Assembly (NCBI GenBank): GCA_016865035.1
Contig: CP018227.1
Location: 466,001-530,000, forward strand
Length of the DNA stretch: 64,000 bases
Direction: 5' to 3'
Source: Kordiimonadales bacterium IMCC3096
GTDB lineage: Bacteria; Pseudomonadota; Alphaproteobacteria; Minwuiales; Minwuiaceae
Positions 8,351 to 16,969 of this stretch are shown in pieces. The translations under genes were made by a program, and so were the position numbers. The first letter of the stretch is position 1; every line of letters starts with the position of its first letter. The notes under the pieces were generated by a model. That model did not search any database and was not told where the DNA came from. It saw nothing but the letters and a program-made list of their open reading frames with translations.

Positions 8351-9163
8351 TTAGAAGAGACCGAGGATCGACTGCGGCGCCTGGTTCGCGATGGACAGGG
8401 CCTGCGTACCCAGCTGCTGCTTGATCTGCAACGACTGGAGGCGAGCACTTTCCTTCGCCAGGTCGGCATCGACGAGGTTGCCGATACCAGCAGTCAGCGT
8501 ATCCTGGACCTGACCCACGAAATCCTTGTGGATCTCGAGGCTCTTCGCATCCGTGCCCAGCGAGGCAAGACGCGAGTTGGCGGTCTGGATGGCCGCTTCG
8601 ACTGCACTGCGGGCCGCCGCAGCATTCGTTGCTGTGGTCAGATCGACCGATGCAACACCAAGACCCGTGTTGGCGGACAACTGCTGAGCAGAAACCGTGA
8701 TCGTGGAACCTTCGTCGTTCGCCAGGACGGCGATCGAGGACAGGGAACCGTCAATCAGGTTCACGCCATCGAATTCAGCATTGCTGACGATGGTCGAGAT
8801 CTGATCACGCAGTGCCGCGAAATCGTTGTTCAGGGCGGTCCGGCTGGCCGTGTCCAGGCTCGCATCGGTCGCCGCCACCGACTTCTCCTTCATTTCGATG
8901 AGGAGATCGGAGATCGACTGACCAGCCGCGATGGCTGTATCGGCAGAAGAAACACCGCGATCAAGGCTTCCCTTAACTGCGTCCAGGCCGGCAACGGTGG
9001 AACGAATGTTCTGGGCTATGGCGAACGTGGCACCATCGTCCTTCGCGGTCGCAACCTTCAGGCCCGTGTTGATGCGGGACTGAACTTCGTTCAGCTGCTT
9101 GTTGGTCTGGTTCAGATTCTGCAGCGCGGTCATCGCGCCGTTGTTGGTGTTCACTGACAGCAT
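8351..9163 (-). CDS. flagellin
   Basis: A 270-residue flagellin. The N-terminal D0/D1 helices (MLSVNTNNGAMTALQNLN, then RINTGLKVATAKDDGATFAIAQ) and the C-terminal D0 helix (LQIKQQLGTQALSIANQAPQSILGLF) are intact, while the variable surface domains are minimal. This gives the short form common in alphaproteobacteria such as Caulobacter. The start is the ATG with GGAGA eight bases upstream; the longer reading to 9226 would include the promoter region. It is exported by the flagellar type III apparatus, but no other structural flagellar gene lies in the window. It is probably sigma-54 controlled (see 9222-9237). Confidence 0.95.
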   Translation of the reverse strand: MLSVNTNNGAMTALQNLNQTNKQLNEVQSRINTGLKVATAKDDGATFAIAQNIRSTVAGLDAVKGSLDRGVSSADTAIAAGQSISDLLIEMKEKSVAATDASLDTASRTALNNDFAALRDQISTIVSNAEFDGVNLIDGSLSSIAVLANDEGSTITVSAQQLSANTGLGVASVDLTTATNAAAARSAVEAAIQTANSRLASLGTDAKSLEIHKDFVGQVQDTLTAGIGNLVDADLAKESARLQSLQIKQQLGTQALSIANQAPQSILGLF

Positions 9164-9221
9164 TTCAATTCTCCATTCTGGATCATTTGGGTTCACTGGG
9201 CTTTTTGCCCGGTTCCCTAGG

Positions 9222-9237
9222 AGCAACCGTCAGGCCA
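9222..9237 (-). promoter_or_regulatory. sigma-54-type promoter of flagellin
   Basis: On the minus strand the sequence TGGCCTGACGGTTGCT has the invariant GG and GC dinucleotides exactly 10 bases apart, as in the -24/-12 consensus TGGCACG-N4-TTGC. Transcription would start near 9211, giving a leader of about 50 bases that contains a small GGGC/GCCC hairpin (9198-9210). Late flagellar genes of alphaproteobacteria are known sigma-54 targets. Two GGTTAAC copies (about 9238-9244 and 9290-9296) flank the AT-rich upstream region. Confidence 0.72.
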
Positions 9238-9297
9238 GTTAACCAAACCGAATAACCAATTGAAGAATATGTATTTTTTCTAAAATCATGTTAACCA

Positions 9298-9358
9298 GGG
9301 CAATTCTTGCCGGGTAAATCCTGCCGACCCGGCAGCAATGCCCCGGCAGATATTGCCC
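9298..9358. repeat. nested inverted repeat between thioesterase and flagellin genes
   Basis: Outer arms GGGCAAT/ATTGCCC (9298-9304 and 9352-9358) enclose a second pair TGCCGGGT/ACCCGGCA (9308-9315 and 9327-9334). It lies 33 bases past the thioesterase stop, so it can serve as the terminator of the korAB-thioesterase transcript and insulate the flagellin promoter. There is no clear T-tract. The TGCCGGG word occurs repeatedly inside it. Confidence 0.55.
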
Positions 9359-9390
9359 ACTGGACCCAATCTGATCCCGCCACCGGGCCG

Positions 9391-9819
9391 TCAGCCCAGC
9401 AGGAGACTCTCCGCCATCGCGCGCAGTGGTTCGGTCAGGGGTTTGGGGGTGGAACCGTCCAGCAACACGACCGTGCCCAGTGCCGTCGCGACACAGAGGT
9501 CATCCTTGAAGATGCCCTGCCCCACGGTGATGGAGGTCCGCCCGATGCGGGCGACGCCGGTGCCGATGCGCACCTCCCCCGGATAATGGGACTCGCGCAG
9601 GTAGTTGACGGTGATCGAGGCCGCGATGAAACGCAGCCCCTCCGGCATCTGCGGACGAATGACGCCATGCATCAGGTCAAGCCGCCCGGTCTCGGCATAG
9701 GCAGCATAGGCGACGTTGTTCACATGGCCGGCCTGGTCGGTATCGCAATAGCGGATGCGATCCGTGATCCAGCGCCGGTAGTTCGCCGCGCGTGCCAGGT
9801 CAGGCAGGGAGTCCGACAA
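9391..9819 (-). CDS. hotdog-fold acyl-CoA thioesterase
   Basis: A 142-residue 4HBT-type protein. The RIRYCDTDQAGHVNNVAYAAYAETGR segment (residues about 22-47) holds the conserved Asp and the HVNN turn of YbgC/FcbC-like thioesterases. It hydrolyses acyl-CoA thioesters; the substrate is unknown. The best start is a TTG at 9819, six bases after the korB stop and preceded by AGGTGG inside korB, which implies co-transcription with the 2-oxoacid oxidoreductase. Confidence 0.85.
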   Translation of the reverse strand: MSDSLPDLARAANYRRWITDRIRYCDTDQAGHVNNVAYAAYAETGRLDLMHGVIRPQMPEGLRFIAASITVNYLRESHYPGEVRIGTGVARIGRTSITVGQGIFKDDLCVATALGTVVLLDGSTPKPLTEPLRAMAESLLLG

Positions 9820-9825
9820 CTTCGG

Positions 9826-10851
9826 TCAATCCACCTGCCAGGTTGCGCCGGAGCGGAGCAACTGGTCGATGCTGGTGATCTTCGCATCGGCCTTCGCGCT
9901 CTCGTTCTGCGCCTTCACGGCCTGATCGTATGTCACGTCGGCGGGATTGTCGTAGATCACGCCCACGGCGACAGGGAAGTCCGGGCGATCCATCGCAGCC
10001 AGCATCTGCGCCAGCGCGAGATTGGTCTGGTCGTGCACGATGATGTCGTCTTCGCTGACGCCGTCCTCGCCGACCGTCACCACCTCCAGCCGCATGGCCT
10101 TCGCATTGAAGCGCAGTCCCTTGGCATTGTCGGCACCGAAGCGCAGCGGCTCCCCGTGCTTGACGTGAATCTGGGCTTCGCCCGCAACGCTCTTGTCAAC
10201 GACACCGTCAAAGACACCGTCGTTGTAGACGATGCAGTTCTGCAGGATCTCGACGAAGGATGCGCCCTTGTGGGCATGGGCACGCTGCAGGATACCCGGC
10301 AGTTCCTTCTGGCCACGGTCGATGCCGCGGGCCACGAACCGGCCGCCGGCACCCAGCGCCAGTCCACAGGCCGAGACCGGCGCGTCAATGGAACCGGCGG
10401 GTGTGGAGGGTGAGCGCGTACCCAGCCGCGAGGTGGGCGAATACTGCCCCTTGGTCAGGCCGTAGATCTCGTTGTTGAAGATCAGGTAGTTCACATCGAT
10501 GTTGCGCCGCAACAGGTGCATCATGTGGTTGCCGCCGATCGACATGGCGTCGCCGTCACCCGACACCAGCCAGACATCCAGGTCCGGATTGGCCAGCTTC
10601 ACCCCCGTTGCCACCGCCGGTGCCCGGCCATGGATGGTGTGGAAGCCATAGGTCTCGATGTAATAGGGAAAGCGCGCGGCGCAGCCGATGCCGGACACGA
10701 AGACAACGTTCTCCGGCGCGGTGCCAATGTCGGCCAGGGCCTTCTGCACACCTTTCAGGATCGCGTAGTCACCGCAACCGGGGCACCAGCGGACTTCCTG
10801 ATCCGTGGCGAAATCCTTCGGCTTGTAGGCGATGGGTGCCTGCTGGTTCAT
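9826..10851 (-). CDS. korB: 2-oxoglutarate (2-oxoacid):ferredoxin oxidoreductase, beta subunit
   Basis: A 341-residue thiamine-diphosphate subunit. WCPGCGDY near residue 22 supplies two of the cysteines for the [4Fe-4S] cluster, GIGCAARFPYY a third, and GDGDAMSIGGNH with FNNEIYGLTKGQ is the ThDP/magnesium motif. With KorA it oxidatively decarboxylates a 2-oxoacid (most likely 2-oxoglutarate) to the acyl-CoA and reduces ferredoxin. It follows korA after 14 bases. No ferredoxin or delta subunit gene is adjacent. Confidence 0.93.
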   Translation of the reverse strand: MNQQAPIAYKPKDFATDQEVRWCPGCGDYAILKGVQKALADIGTAPENVVFVSGIGCAARFPYYIETYGFHTIHGRAPAVATGVKLANPDLDVWLVSGDGDAMSIGGNHMMHLLRRNIDVNYLIFNNEIYGLTKGQYSPTSRLGTRSPSTPAGSIDAPVSACGLALGAGGRFVARGIDRGQKELPGILQRAHAHKGASFVEILQNCIVYNDGVFDGVVDKSVAGEAQIHVKHGEPLRFGADNAKGLRFNAKAMRLEVVTVGEDGVSEDDIIVHDQTNLALAQMLAAMDRPDFPVAVGVIYDNPADVTYDQAVKAQNESAKADAKITSIDQLLRSGATWQVD

Positions 10852-10865
10852 GGTTCTCTCTCCCC

Positions 10866-12737
10866 TCAGGCGCCGAGCACGGCTTCGATGGCCGCCTCGA
10901 TTTCCCTGATCTTGAAGGGCATGCCCTCCACCTTCGTCAGCGGCTTCACATCAATCAGATATTCGGCACGCAGGACGGTGGAAAGCTGTCCATTGTTCAT
11001 TTCCGGGCAGATCACGGTGTCGTAGGACGACAGCAGATCGCCGAGGTTGCGCGGCAATGGCCAGATGTGGCGCAGATGGATGTGCGCGACGTCCTTGCCC
11101 TGCTCCCGCATGTTGGAAACCGCGCGGCTGATCGGGCCATAGGTCGAACCCCAGCCGATGATCGCGAGCTTGCCACCGGCCTCGCCCTGATCGACCGTCT
11201 GCTCCGGAATGAAGTTCGCGACACCATTGATCTTGGCATGGCGCACGTCGGTCATCCGCTGGTGATTGTCCGCGTCATAGGAGATGTGGCCAGAGGTGAA
11301 GTCCTTCTCGATGCCACCAACGCGATGCTGCAGCCCCGGCGTTCCCGGAACGGCCCAGACCCGCGCCAGCGTGTCCGCGTCACGGTTGTAGGGCTCGAAA
11401 CCCTCCGCCTCCGTGTGCTGCTTCACGGGGAACTTCTCGAAACTGGAGAAGTCCGGGATCATCCATGGTTCCGAAGCGTTGGCGATATAGCCGTCTGTCA
11501 GCAGCATCACCGGGGTCATGAACTTCGTGGCCAGCCGCACCGCCTCGATTGCGGTGTAGAAACAGTCACCGGGTCCGTTCGCCGCCAGCACCACCAGGGG
11601 ACTGTCGGCATTGCGGCCATAGACGGCCTGATAGAGATCCGACTGCTCCGTCTTCGTCGGCATGCCCGTGGACGGCCCCGCACGCTGCGAGTTCACGATC
11701 ACCAGCGGCAGTTCCACCATGATGGCAAGGCCGATGGCTTCCGTCTTCAGGGCGATGCCCGGGCCGGAACTGGACGTCACACCGATCTGGCCGGCATAGG
11801 ATGCACCGATTGCGGCACAGACCGCCGCGATCTCGTCCTCGGCCTGGAACGTGGTGATGCCGAACTGCTTCAGCCGCGCCAGCGTGTGCAGCAGCGATGA
11901 GGCCGGGGTGATGGGGTAGGAGCCGAAGAACATCGGCAGTTCCGCAAGCTGCGTGCCCGCAGCCAGCCCCCAGGCCAGCGCCTCCGCCCCCGCCACGTTG
12001 CGGTAGAGGCCGCTGTCGATCTTCGCGGGGCCGACCGTGTAGCCCAGGATCTCACCGGGCAGTTCGACGGTTTCACCATAGGCATGACCGGCGTTCAGCG
12101 CGGCCACATTGGCAGCGGCCACCTCCGGCTTCGACTTGAACTTGGCATTCAGCCAGTCGATGGACGGCTGGCGATCGCGGCCATAGAGCCAGTAGACCAG
12201 CCCCAGCAGCCACATGTTCTTGCAGCGCAGGGCGTCACGGGTGCCGAGGCCGAATTCCTTGACCGACTCGACAACCATCTTGGAGACGTCGATCTCGACC
12301 ACCTGATAGGGGTCGAGCGTGCCGTCCTCCAGCGGGTTAGTGTCATACCCGGCCTTGCGCAGGTCACGTTCCTTGAAGGTGCCGCTGTCCAGGATGATCA
12401 GGCCACCGCGACGCAGGTTGCCGATGTTCACCTTCAGCGCCGCCGAGTTCATGGCCACCAGCACGTCCGGCTGGTCGCCCGCCGTCATCACGCGGCGCGC
12501 CCCGAAATTGATCTGGAATGCCGACACGCCGAAGGTCGTGCCGGTAGGTGCGCGAATCTCGGCCGGAAAGTCCGGGAACGTGGCCAGGTCGTTGCCCGCC
12601 AGCGCAGTGGACTGGGTGAACTGACTCCCCGTCAGCTGCATCCCGTCACCGGAGTCGCCCGCAAAGCGCACGACAACCGATTCCAGAACCTCGCGATGCC
12701 CCTCGCGCGGTTCGATAATCTCAGCAGTATTGGTCAT
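10866..12737 (-). CDS. korA: 2-oxoglutarate (2-oxoacid):ferredoxin oxidoreductase, fused gamma-alpha subunit
   Basis: A 623-residue fusion. The N-terminal gamma-type domain (about residues 20-200, with VVRFAGDSGDGMQLTG) is followed by the alpha pyrimidine-binding domain (from about 215, with the FFGSYPITPASSLLHTLARL phrase) and a C-terminal transketolase-like domain. This arrangement is typical of two-subunit KorAB enzymes found also in aerobic and microaerobic bacteria, where they can replace or assist the 2-oxoglutarate dehydrogenase complex. The ATG at 12737 has no strong ribosome-binding site. The 275 bases between it and the divergent methyltransferase gene contain no clear promoter that I can defend. 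Confidence 0.94.
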   Translation of the reverse strand: MTNTAEIIEPREGHREVLESVVVRFAGDSGDGMQLTGSQFTQSTALAGNDLATFPDFPAEIRAPTGTTFGVSAFQINFGARRVMTAGDQPDVLVAMNSAALKVNIGNLRRGGLIILDSGTFKERDLRKAGYDTNPLEDGTLDPYQVVEIDVSKMVVESVKEFGLGTRDALRCKNMWLLGLVYWLYGRDRQPSIDWLNAKFKSKPEVAAANVAALNAGHAYGETVELPGEILGYTVGPAKIDSGLYRNVAGAEALAWGLAAGTQLAELPMFFGSYPITPASSLLHTLARLKQFGITTFQAEDEIAAVCAAIGASYAGQIGVTSSSGPGIALKTEAIGLAIMVELPLVIVNSQRAGPSTGMPTKTEQSDLYQAVYGRNADSPLVVLAANGPGDCFYTAIEAVRLATKFMTPVMLLTDGYIANASEPWMIPDFSSFEKFPVKQHTEAEGFEPYNRDADTLARVWAVPGTPGLQHRVGGIEKDFTSGHISYDADNHQRMTDVRHAKINGVANFIPEQTVDQGEAGGKLAIIGWGSTYGPISRAVSNMREQGKDVAHIHLRHIWPLPRNLGDLLSSYDTVICPEMNNGQLSTVLRAEYLIDVKPLTKVEGMPFKIREIEAAIEAVLGA

Positions 12738-13012
12738 TTAATCTGATACCTGGTTCCGCAAGTTTTTCTTCGTGCCGTCGGCGCCGAACTCCCCAAAAAA
12801 ACGATTGCCGCACGCTGGCCGGATTCAACATAAGCTTGGACAGGGTCCTCGGCAACGGCACTTGACGGGAAACCGCCGTGCGTGGCGACGGGAGCGATCA
12901 CATTTCCGGGGTCGCGGCCAATTCACGACGGCTTGGCACACGGGTTTACGGGGGATTAACCGGCCCGCTCCTAATCTACCGCTGGTTTCATTCAGGTACG
13001 GAGTCGGATGCA

Positions 13013-13969
13013 GTGCCACTGACGGCTGACAAGAGATTGGCATCTCCAGGCGGCGGATCGCGCAACGGATTGTTCGGAAAGCTGGCCGCGTGGTGGGATT
13101 CCGATTCGCTGTCCGGCCCCGCATCCAGGGGCAGCGAGGTGCATCGGCAATCCAAACCTGCAGTCGATGATGCCATCTGGCCCGCCGCACGGGTGGAGCT
13201 GGTCCAGCGGCTGTTCGGCGACGGCCTGGTATGGCCGGGCGGTGAGGCGATGGTGAACCGGATGTTCCGGGCACTGGAACAGGACAGCGATCTGCCGCTT
13301 GAAAAGGATTCACGCGTCGTCGAACTGGGGGCCGGTCTTGGCGGCATCGGTGCACGGCTGGCGCAGCAGACCGGCGCCACGGTCACCGCGTTCGAGGATC
13401 ACATGGGCCTGATCGATCACGGCACCGCGTGGATCGAGAAGACCGGCGCCAGCGTGAAGCTGGACCGGCGCGAACTCAACGACACCGGGCTGCGCCTTGG
13501 CTATGCCGACGCGGTGATCGCCCGCGACAGCTTCATGGCGGTCCGCCGCAAGAAGCACCTGTTCGATCACGTGTTTCATCTGCTCAAGCCGACCGGTCGT
13601 CTGGTCTTCACCGACATGTTCCTGACCGGTGACGACCCGGAATGCCCCGAAGTTGCGGTCTGGTCGGCGATGGAGCCGCGACCGATGTATCTGCTGAACC
13701 CCCAGACCGCCCGTGACTGGCTGTATGAGATCGGATTCACGATGCCGGACTTCACCGACATCACGGATGCCTATCTGGCGGGCATTCGCGACGCCTTCAG
13801 CCAGGTCGGCACGATCCTGAAGGAAGCCGGTCCCGACGCCCCGACCCTGCAGCCCCTGCTGGTGGCGGAGGCCGAATACTGGGCCCGACGCAGTACCCTG
13901 CTGGAGAGCGGCGAGGTGCGCGCGTTCTGTGTCTCTGCCGGTGTGTTCCAGGGCGGTGACGTCTATTGA
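13013..13969 (+). CDS. class I SAM-dependent methyltransferase
   Basis: About 318 residues from the GTG at 13013. The SAM-binding motif I VVELGAGLGGIG sits near residue 105, followed by an acidic post-I residue (TAFEDH) and the LLKPTGRLVFTDMFLTGDD strand typical of small-molecule methyltransferases of the UbiE/COQ5 type. The C-terminal part (about 200-310) is not characteristic. The substrate is unknown. The start is uncertain: an in-frame ATG at 12878 would give 363 residues, but that extension reads as low-quality coding sequence. An EamA transporter gene follows after 114 bases. Confidence 0.78.
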   Translation: MPLTADKRLASPGGGSRNGLFGKLAAWWDSDSLSGPASRGSEVHRQSKPAVDDAIWPAARVELVQRLFGDGLVWPGGEAMVNRMFRALEQDSDLPLEKDSRVVELGAGLGGIGARLAQQTGATVTAFEDHMGLIDHGTAWIEKTGASVKLDRRELNDTGLRLGYADAVIARDSFMAVRRKKHLFDHVFHLLKPTGRLVFTDMFLTGDDPECPEVAVWSAMEPRPMYLLNPQTARDWLYEIGFTMPDFTDITDAYLAGIRDAFSQVGTILKEAGPDAPTLQPLLVAEAEYWARRSTLLESGEVRAFCVSAGVFQGGDVY

Positions 13970-14083
13970 CGCCCGTCAACGGTCCCGCACAGCGTTTGTG
14001 ACGCCTGCGATATGCGCATGCTTGCTGACGCCGAGAACGCGTTATCACTGGCCGATGCGTGATATTGAATCCGGTTCACACCA

Positions 14084-15001
14084 ATGACCATCGCCAACGA
14101 CGAGTCGACGGGGAAGTCAGCGCGGACTGTCATCTGGCAGCCGAGCGCCATGACAGGCATCCTGTTCATGTGCCTGGCCATTTCCATGTTCCCGCCGATG
14201 AATGCGACAGTGAAGTACCTGGGGGAGCAGGGCTACCCCTACGGCCAGATCGTCTGGGCGCGATACGCCGGCCATTTCATCTTCATGGTGCTGGCCTTCG
14301 CCCCGCGCTTCGGCATGTCCCTGTTCATCACCCACCGGCCAGGGGTGCAGGGCATCCGCTCGCTGCTGCTGTTTTCCTGCACGGCGCTGTATTTCTTCGC
14401 GCTGCAGTACGTTGACCTTACCCTCGCCGCATCGATCAGTTTCACGAGCCCGATCCTGCTGACGGCGCTGTCCGTACCCTTCCTGGGCGAGAAGGTGGGT
14501 GCGCGCAGATGGGTTGCGGTATGCGTCGGTTTCGCCGGCGCGCTGATCATCATCCGGCCCGGCCATGCGGAGTTCCACTGGGCCACGCTGCTGCTGATCG
14601 GCAATACCATCTGCTACGCCTTCTATCAGGTGCTGACACGCAAGATCTCGGCGGAGGATACGCCCGAGACCACGATCACCTACACCGCGCTGGTGGGCTG
14701 CATCATCGCCAGCTTCCTGCTGATCAACGGGATGGAGGTGCCGCGCTCCACCTGGCACTGGATCCTGTTCATCTCGATGGGCGCGCTGGGTGGCTTCGGG
14801 CACTATTTCGTGGTGAAGGCGTTCCAGCATGCCCGTGCCTCCGTCGTGGCCCCCTTCGGCTATGGCCAGCTCATCGGGGCGACATTGCTGGGCTACTTCG
14901 TCTTCGGCACCTTCCCCGACCACTGGACCTGGATCGGGGCCGGGATCATCGTCTGCAGCGGCCTCTACATCGTCTATCGCGAACAGAAGGTCACTTCGTA
15001 G
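14084..15001 (+). CDS. EamA/DMT family transporter, ten transmembrane segments
   Basis: A 305-residue integral membrane protein with two EamA repeats, five helices each. Repeat 1 contains the ARYAGHFIFM phrase and ends with TSPILLTALSVPFLGEKVGARRW, the classic end-of-repeat EamA signature; repeat 2 begins after about residue 155. Members export amino acids, nucleobases or other metabolites, or pull in purines; the cargo cannot be read from the sequence. A short inverted repeat TATCAC/GTGATA (14043-14064) lies just upstream. Confidence 0.9.
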   Translation: MTIANDESTGKSARTVIWQPSAMTGILFMCLAISMFPPMNATVKYLGEQGYPYGQIVWARYAGHFIFMVLAFAPRFGMSLFITHRPGVQGIRSLLLFSCTALYFFALQYVDLTLAASISFTSPILLTALSVPFLGEKVGARRWVAVCVGFAGALIIIRPGHAEFHWATLLLIGNTICYAFYQVLTRKISAEDTPETTITYTALVGCIIASFLLINGMEVPRSTWHWILFISMGALGGFGHYFVVKAFQHARASVVAPFGYGQLIGATLLGYFVFGTFPDHWTWIGAGIIVCSGLYIVYREQKVTS

Positions 15002-15074
15002 ACACCAGGCGGCACACCGGTTGGCGGCGCCGACTGACGCGTGCTAATTTCAGTGTCTTCCGGGGGAGGAATTC

Positions 15075-16895
15075 ATGACTGACAAGATCATCCGTATCGG
15101 CGGCGCATCCGGCTTCTGGGGCGATTCCGGCGTTGCGGCACCGCAGCTGGTACGCCGTGCCGAGGTCGATTATCTCGTCTTCGACTATCTGGCCGAGATC
15201 ACCATGTCGATCATGGCCCGGATGCGCGCCAAGGACGCGAACGCCGGTTATGCGGTGGATTTCGTTGCCGTGGCCCTGAAACAGGTGATCCGGGAAATCG
15301 CGGAGAAGAAGATCCGTGTCGTTTCCAACGCCGGCGGCGTCAACCCGGCCGCCTGCGCCGAGGCCATCCGCCAGTTGGCGGCGGAGGCCGGGGTGCAGAT
15401 CAAGGTTGCGCACGTGGAAGGCGACGACCTGCTGCCGCAGGAGGAAGCCCTGCGTGCCGCTGGCGTGACGGAGATGTTCTCCGGTGCCGCGTTCCCCGAC
15501 AAGTGCTGGTCGATCAACGCCTATCTCGGTGCCATCCCCATCGCGCGGGCGCTGGACGCCGGGGCCCAGATCGTGGTCACCGGGCGGGCCGTGGATTCCG
15601 CCGTGACACTGGGTCCGCTGATGCACGAATTCGGCTGGGCCGATGACGACTACGACCTGCTGGCCGCAGGCAGCCTGTGCGGCCATATCCTGGAATGCGG
15701 CGCGCAGGCCACCGGTGGCCTGTTCACCGACTATCAGGACGTGCCGGACTGGGATGACATCGGCTATCCCATCGCCGAATGTGCCGCCGACGGCAGCTTT
15801 GTCGTTACCAAGCCCGATGGCACCGGCGGGATCGTCGTGCCGGGCACGGTGAAGGAACAGTTGCTCTACGAGATCGGCGATCCGGCGGCCTACATGCTGC
15901 CCGACGTGACCTGCGACTTCACCCGGGTCGAGGTGACGGAGGTCGGGCAGAACCGGGTCCGGGTCACCGGCACGAAGGGCCTGCCGCCCACCCCGCACTA
16001 CAAGGTCTCGGCCACGTTCCAGGATGGCTTCAAGGCCGTGGCGACCATGGTCATCGGCGGCTGGGATGCCGTCGGCAAGTGCCGCAAGACAGCCGAAGCG
16101 ATCCTGAAACGCACCCGCCGCATGCTGGCGGAGCGCAATATGGGCGACTACACCGAAACCAGTGTCGAGGTCCTGGGTGGCGAGTCCATGTATGGCGCCA
16201 ACTCCCGCGCACTCGCTGCCCGTGAAGCCATCATGAAACTGGCCGTGAAACACCCGGACGCCAAGGCGCTGTCGATGTTCGCCAAGGAAATCGCGCCGGC
16301 CGGCACTTCCTTCAGCCAGGGCACCACCGGTTTCGGCGGCGGTCGCCCCAAGGCCCAGCCGGTGATCCGCCTGTTCTCCTGTCTCGTGCCCAAGGCCGAC
16401 CTGGACGTGAAGGTGCTGCTGGACGGGGAAGAGATCGGGGTCTCCATTCCCACGGATGGCGCCTTCGACCCGTCCCTGATCGCGCGCCCGGAACCGGTCG
16501 CGGCCGCGGCTGCCGACGGCCCGACGGTGGAAGTGCCCCTTCTCGCCATCGCGCATGGCCGCTCCGGCGACAAGGGCTCCCACGCCAACATCGGTATCGT
16601 GGCCCGCGCGCCGGAGTACCTGCCGCTGCTGCGGGAGGTGCTGACGCCGGAGATCGTCGGGTCCTATTTCGCGCATGTCTTCGACGGCGAGATCCGTGTC
16701 GACCGCTATGACCTGCCCGGCATCGGGGCGATGAACTTCTTCCTGCATGACGCGCTGGGTGGCGGCGGCATCGCCAGCCTGCGCACCGACAACCAGGGCA
16801 AGGCCTACGCCCAGATCATGATGGATCTGCCGGTGAACGTGCCTGTCGCATGGGGCGTGCACCGCCGGGAGGTCGAAGGCTCGGCGGCAGCCTGA
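15075..16895 (+). CDS. AtuA-like protein (DUF1446 plus C-terminal AtuA-like domain)
   Basis: A 606-residue protein. The N-terminal DUF1446 region opens IRIGGASGFWGDS and contains DYLVFDYLAEITMSI and VVTGRAVDSAVTLGP, all characteristic. The C-terminal 110 residues form the second domain seen in AtuA, with AHGRSGDKGSHANIGI and the terminal NFFLHDALGGGG phrase. AtuA is required for growth on citronellol and geraniol in Pseudomonas, but its reaction is not settled. Here none of the other atu genes (geranyl-CoA carboxylase) are present, so a terpene role is only a family-level guess. The start is supported by GGGGGAGGA six bases upstream. Confidence 0.9.
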   Translation: MTDKIIRIGGASGFWGDSGVAAPQLVRRAEVDYLVFDYLAEITMSIMARMRAKDANAGYAVDFVAVALKQVIREIAEKKIRVVSNAGGVNPAACAEAIRQLAAEAGVQIKVAHVEGDDLLPQEEALRAAGVTEMFSGAAFPDKCWSINAYLGAIPIARALDAGAQIVVTGRAVDSAVTLGPLMHEFGWADDDYDLLAAGSLCGHILECGAQATGGLFTDYQDVPDWDDIGYPIAECAADGSFVVTKPDGTGGIVVPGTVKEQLLYEIGDPAAYMLPDVTCDFTRVEVTEVGQNRVRVTGTKGLPPTPHYKVSATFQDGFKAVATMVIGGWDAVGKCRKTAEAILKRTRRMLAERNMGDYTETSVEVLGGESMYGANSRALAAREAIMKLAVKHPDAKALSMFAKEIAPAGTSFSQGTTGFGGGRPKAQPVIRLFSCLVPKADLDVKVLLDGEEIGVSIPTDGAFDPSLIARPEPVAAAAADGPTVEVPLLAIAHGRSGDKGSHANIGIVARAPEYLPLLREVLTPEIVGSYFAHVFDGEIRVDRYDLPGIGAMNFFLHDALGGGGIASLRTDNQGKAYAQIMMDLPVNVPVAWGVHRREVEGSAAA

Positions 16896-16969
16896 CATTG
16901 GCCACAAGCGGCGGATAGAGCGCCAGCGCAGGGAGGATCATGGTGTCTGACACAACCGAGGAGGACAGC

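Noticed and set aside
12738-13012. FNR or other operator between korA and the methyltransferase gene
   Set aside because: No TTGAT-N4-ATCAA-like palindrome or well-spaced -35/-10 pair could be defended in this 275-base gap.
14991-16907. Minus-strand open frame of about 638 codons opposite the AtuA-like gene
   Set aside because: Composition is dominated by H, G, D and R; the plus-strand AtuA-like protein is well matched and has a strong ribosome-binding site.
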